Position numbers and translations under genes: made by a program. The notes beneath the pieces are model-generated. The model made no database searches. It saw nothing but the letters and a program-made list of their open reading frames with translations, and was not told the origin of the DNA. Below are positions 61,501 to 64,000 of a DNA stretch of 64,000 nt, in pieces; the stretch's first letter is position 1; every line of letters begins with the position of its first letter. Source of the DNA: Syngnathus acus. Its lineage: Eukaryota > Chordata > Actinopteri > Syngnathiformes > Syngnathidae. The stretch covers positions 6,511,000-6,574,999 of the forward strand of contig NC_051098.1 of NCBI RefSeq assembly GCF_901709675.1, read 5' to 3'.

Positions 61501-63892
61501 CTGTGGCACCATGTTGCCTCTCACGGATCAGCCTTGGTACTACGACAGACTAGTCTGGGGAGAGGAATCATAATTTATGGTGGATAGATCACTGTGTGGG
61601 TAATATGCAATTTTGATCATCTTGATTCAAAAATCATTTGATATGTTACAAATCTGTGTGGATTATGTTTAAATTGCCAGCAGGTGAGAATGAGTGAAAT
61701 TTTCAGTATGCAGATGTGGACTGCATTTGATTGTCAGTTCAGCGTATATGCTGCTTCTTGGCCAAAGTCAGCTGGGATAGGCTCCAGCTCACCCGTCACA
61801 CCTAACAGGATAAGCACAAGGGAGCTGGATAGTTATTCTACAGCCAAATAATCATATAATCTGCTGATGACATATTAAGTCATACTGGAATCTTAGTCAC
61901 CTGTTTGTCCATTGCAATTTTCTTTAGTAATTTTAGCAAAAAACATAAGCTCTTGAATGATATCCTTTCCATGATACTTGTCTTTTTAGGTCAGTTTCTA
62001 CTGTTGAATTTCTAATGCTAGTGATCTGGTTTTTGTCACTAATCTGTTTGCGATGACTAAACCTTTCTGTCTGTTTGTAGTTTAGACAAAATAGTTAAGC
62101 CGCCTCCCGAACAATACTGAGGACAATCTGTTTTGTGTGTTTGTGTTTAGCAATTGTTTATTTGTATCGAGGGAAAATTTAGGAATGATTGAAAACATTC
62201 AGATTTGAATGTTACCCCCCAGCCCCAAACACACACACAGGGTTACATAATAAAATCATGCATGCATGACAGGTCAGCATGTGTTTGTGCGTGTGGGAGG
62301 ATGAAAAGCATTTTGTGCAGGATTGAGGGCTTTGCTTGGGGTCCTCTCCTCTCACGAAAGGGAAACTGGGTGGTAAGAAAAACCTTCGTGTTATTCGTAC
62401 CTCTGTCAAATATGAAAGCACAATGGCATTATTTTAAGTATTCTTACCGTTGCCGTTAGGTGAGAGAGAGAGGGCACAACCTAGACTGGTTGCCAACCAA
62501 TTGCAGGGCTCATGTAGAGTTTTTAGCTACCATTCACACTCACATGTACATCTGTGGACAATTTTGTTTTTGATTAACCTAACATGCATTGCATTTTGAG
62601 GATTTGGAAGGAAGCCTGGGAGGTCTGAGAAAACCACCGCAAGCACAGGAAGAACATGCAAACAGTTTCATCTTGTTTCCTAAATTTGTGCGTGTGTGTT
62701 ACAGTGAGAATGGGCATTGTTCGCCATCTCCCAGCACATCGCTTCAATGCGAAGGAGTTGGAGGTGAGATTTCTGAGTCGAGGAAGTTGGTGAAGGCAGG
62801 AGGTGAGCCGGAGGTGCAAGAGGACTCTCCCGCCCCCCAGCGGCGATACAGCCTCAACCAAGCAGTGAGGGAGGAGCAACGAGAGATGAGATTCAACAGG
62901 TAAGGGGAATTGTTATCAGCACACATTGACTTTGAAAGTGGTTTAGGCCACATGGTTCCGTGATTAAGCCTTCCTATGTGGAATTTGAACAATGGAGGTT
63001 AGGAAGGTGGTTTCCAAATGCCCACCTCACTGTGTAGATGTTTTGGAACCCCATGTGCTTGCCCATGTTAAAACCTGATCATCTGCCACATTAAGACTGT
63101 CGGTGCCCGACAAGAATGCTGCATTTAAAGGGAATAAAGAAGGCACTTTTTTTTGTATTTCGCTTGACTCCCGACCAATGGGAGTTCCTCCACTCCTTAA
63201 TGCAGTTAAATTCACTCGAGAAAGGAACCTCAAGTTGTCTTGATGTAGTTGGTGGCGCTTGTAACATAGGCAGTTGGCGACTGTCTTGCACCCACAAATT
63301 GTTAGCATCCATTGAACAAGAGCAGAATAATACAGCATAACAGGTATGTCCAAAGTGTATTGCCTTTTGGTTGGTGTTCCAGAGGTCTCATAAGCAAATT
63401 CCACCCAATGTGGTGTCTTATTTATTTGCAGCAGGCATCAACTGGAAGATTGTTGATCGATGTTTTAGGATCAAACTTGCATTTTACCATGGTGACACTG
63501 TGGTGTCTCTCTTAGATCCAAGAGCCTGGCTCTTCACGTCGTGCGCTTGCGTTCCATCAACTCAGACGGCGGGGATGACGGAGGAGTGGAGCTGAGTCCA
63601 GACAACATCGCATTCACCAGCACTTTGCCACATTCAGCAGAACACCAGGAAGAGAAACCTCCAGCCAAAAAACTGACAGACAATGCGTCCACATCCACCG
63701 CTGCCCCTGCGCCAGACAGTGGGGTCAAAAAGGCAGAGGGAGCACACAGCGAGCAGAAGAACAAAGAGGAGGAGGAGGCTGAGGTAGCAGACAGACTCTT
63801 CATCCACTTAAGAGACAATCTGGAAATGATCCGAGAATTTTGTAAGGGCATGGTACAACAGATCCCCATACCGGAACAATGTGTAATAGAAG
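43588..63892 (+). CDS. veph1: Ventricular zone-expressed PH domain-containing protein 1 (Melted homologue), 3'-truncated
   Basis: VEPH1/Melted is a membrane-associated signalling regulator with an N-terminal armadillo-like region and a C-terminal PH domain. Eight coding exons lie in the window: 43588-43725, 43966-44184, 45757-45931, 56839-57002, 57667-57876, 60926-61146, 62705-62899 and 63516-63892. All phases close (0,0,1,0,0,2,2,1), giving about 566 residues of roughly 830. It starts [25 protein letters not shown]; other landmarks are [87 protein letters not shown] and [10 protein letters not shown]. The donor after the first exon is gttagt. The PH domain and C-terminus are beyond the right edge. 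The 10.9 kb intron 45932-56838 hosts ptx3 on the other strand, the same nested arrangement as in mammals. Confidence 0.96.
44185..45756 (+). other. veph1 intron 2
   Basis: No exon seen. CA-rich start (44185-44215), a CpG-containing GC-rich patch of unknown nature at 44540-44660, and an acceptor/donor-flanked 14-nt sequence at about 45273-45286 that would break the reading frame and is not used. Confidence 0.5.
45932..48744. other. veph1 intron 3, part downstream of ptx3
   Basis: Includes the ptx3 3'UTR (minus-strand AATAAA candidate at 48389-48394), an ATT microsatellite (46866-46887) and a reversed fragment of the common fish repeat (47245-47295). No other gene seen. Confidence 0.5.
46866..46887. 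repeat. (ATT)n microsatellite
   Basis: Seven copies of ATT in veph1 intron 3. Confidence 0.9.
48745..52228 (-). CDS. ptx3: Pentraxin 3 (long pentraxin), nested in veph1 intron
   Basis: Secreted multimeric pattern-recognition protein of innate immunity. Four coding exons on minus: 52090-52228, 50174-50333, 49550-49974 and 48745-49412; all phases close, 463 residues (human 381). Residues 1-20 are a hydrophobic signal peptide ([16 protein letters not shown]) followed by an acidic stretch ([16 protein letters not shown]). The N-terminal oligomerisation region has [20 protein letters not shown]. The pentraxin domain starts at [15 protein letters not shown] and includes [39 protein letters not shown] and [17 protein letters not shown]. 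Kept: C274/C338 pair, the NKT sequon (N284) and the Cys-Cys motif. Lost: the Cys at 243 (Asn) and its partner at 439 (Trp). A second sequon NGT at 329 and a Ser/Gly-rich insert after NGCC are present. The intron between exons 2 and 3 is additional to the three-exon mammalian gene. Confidence 0.96.
50334..52089 (-). other. ptx3 intron 1
   Basis: 1.8 kb, no supported exon. Mixed-composition stretch at 50640-50950 without repeat signature; the rest is AT-rich unique sequence. Confidence 0.5.
52229..53300 (-). promoter_or_regulatory. ptx3: ptx3 upstream region with possible noncoding exon
   Basis: Upstream of the ptx3 start codon. An acceptor-like site (GCACACAG) stands a few bases before the ATG, and at 53133 a strong minus-strand donor (TTTGGAG then gtaagg) ends a CpG-containing segment reaching about 53260. 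Together these could be a 5'UTR exon and intron. One near-NF-kB sequence (GGAAATTCTC, about 52352) is noted but not convincing. Confidence 0.35.
54223..54640 (+). mobile_element. Tc1/mariner-like transposon remnant
   Basis: The plus strand reads [20 protein letters not shown] then [10 protein letters not shown], the decayed end of a Tc1 transposase around its second catalytic Asp (canonical HDNDPKH). The following DNA matches the 3' part of fish Tc1 elements (ACCATAATGACTGTG after TTCACTTTTGTTGCCAG). Internal deletions and lost frame make it a dead copy; termini were not found. Confidence 0.8.
55530..55640 (-). repeat. Fish interspersed repeat fragment, reverse orientation
   Basis: Contains AACTGGGATAGGCTCCAGTT, the reverse complement of the GGAGCCTATCCCAG module, with flanking GGGTGTATCCTACATCTCACC. 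Confidence 0.75.
58075..58245 (+). repeat. Fish interspersed repeat fragment (GGAGCC family)
   Basis: CCATC/GTCTG/TCCATC simple-sequence start, then TTATACCGAGGTCGCAAAAA and GCTGGAGCCTAGCCCAACTG, TGGACTGATCGCCAGTAGTT. Confidence 0.75.
58278..58420 (+). repeat. Fish interspersed repeat (TTTATTTGTATAGCCC type)
   Basis: Begins with AAGTCAAGTCAAGTTTATTT GTATAGCCCTAAATCAC and continues TCTCAAAGGGCTTCACA, a module common as a retroelement tail in fish genomes. Confidence 0.7.
58471..58597. repeat. Two-copy 64-bp tandem duplication
   Basis: Copy 1 starts CACTATAGCAAATGGAAAT at 58471 and copy 2 CACTGTAGCAAATGGAAAT at 58535; both end in GGCAGCACCACTTTTCAT. A few substitutions separate them. Confidence 0.92.
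59640..59720 (-). repeat. Degraded fish repeat fragment
   Basis: CATCTGGGATAAGCTCCAGT followed by AAGAGCGGTATAGAAAATCA, reverse orientation of the GGAGCCTATCCCAG family. Confidence 0.6.
61755..61825 (-). repeat. Fish repeat fragment, reverse orientation
   Basis: CAGCTGGGATAGGCTCCAGC and the following CACCCGTCACACCTAACAGG and ATAAGC modules. Confidence 0.75.
62470..62660 (+). repeat. Fish repeat fragment, 3' half
   Basis: ACCTAGACTGGTTGCCAACC, AATTGCAGGGC, ACCATTCACACTCACATGTA, TGGACAATTTTG, ATTAACCTAACATGCAT and AAGAACATGCAAACAG in family order, ending about 45 bp before the veph1 exon at 62705. Confidence 0.8.
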
Positions 63893-64000
63893 GTAAGATG
63901 ATCAATCGGTTAACATTAGCAGACACATGCATCACTTTGGAGTTCATTCATTGACTTTCACTCATTAAGACCTATGCAGGAAATTATAATAACTCACTAA

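Larger units (their letters stand above)
61147..62704 (+). other. veph1 intron 6
   Basis: No exon supported. Contains two fish repeat fragments (61755-61825 reversed; 62470-62660). Confidence 0.5.

Noticed and set aside
1-64000. CRISPR arrays, bacterial operons, or a new defence system
   Set aside because: The DNA is intron-bearing vertebrate sequence; the only regular repeats are microsatellites and MITE ends.

Overview
This window is ordinary vertebrate chromosomal DNA, almost certainly from a ray-finned (percomorph-type) fish. Genes are intron-rich with canonical GT..AG junctions, and their translated exons match vertebrate families. The spaces between exons hold fish-type repeats: a Tc1-like transposase remnant, a 5'-truncated LINE end, tRNA-derived SINE debris, several inverted-repeat MITEs, and many copies of the fish repeat carrying GGAGCCTATCCCAGC. 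There is no bacterial-type coding, no CRISPR array and no rRNA. Species cannot be named from sequence alone.

Left to right: pdcd10 (CCM3) on the minus strand, its last exon cut off by the left edge (59-2863, noncoding first exon near 4.7 kb). Then a head-to-head promoter region and serpini1 (neuroserpin) on plus (noncoding exon near 5.7 kb, CDS 10629-14998). Next a small leucine-rich-repeat gene on plus that I could not name (16684-20464), with a near-perfect RFX X-box 0.2 kb upstream. Then golim4 (GPP130) on minus, complete in 16 coding exons (22123-30344), and an slc66a1-like PQ-loop transporter on minus, complete in six coding exons (32593-35450). The right third is veph1 on plus (43588 to past the right edge) with ptx3 (long pentraxin 3) nested antisense in its third coding intron (48745-52228).

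Most of these genes are unrelated in pathway and are linked by conserved synteny: pdcd10/serpini1/golim4 form one vertebrate block, veph1 with nested ptx3 and the slc66a1-like gene another. The two blocks are near each other but not adjacent on human chromosome 3; here they abut. 

I found no new multi-gene system. The points most worth a second look are: (1) ptx3 has lost both partners of one conserved pentraxin-domain disulfide and carries an extra intron in its N-terminal region; (2) the unnamed LRR gene has a cilia-type X-box promoter and one exon junction that does not join in frame; (3) the slc66a1-like protein lacks the C-terminal dileucine sorting tail of SLC66A1; (4) a 230-bp tandem duplication ends in a near-perfect hairpin. 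Exon boundaries were assigned by hand from splice consensus, phase and homology. Nearly all phases close exactly; exceptions are stated. Homology calls rest on remembered family sequences, not on searches.
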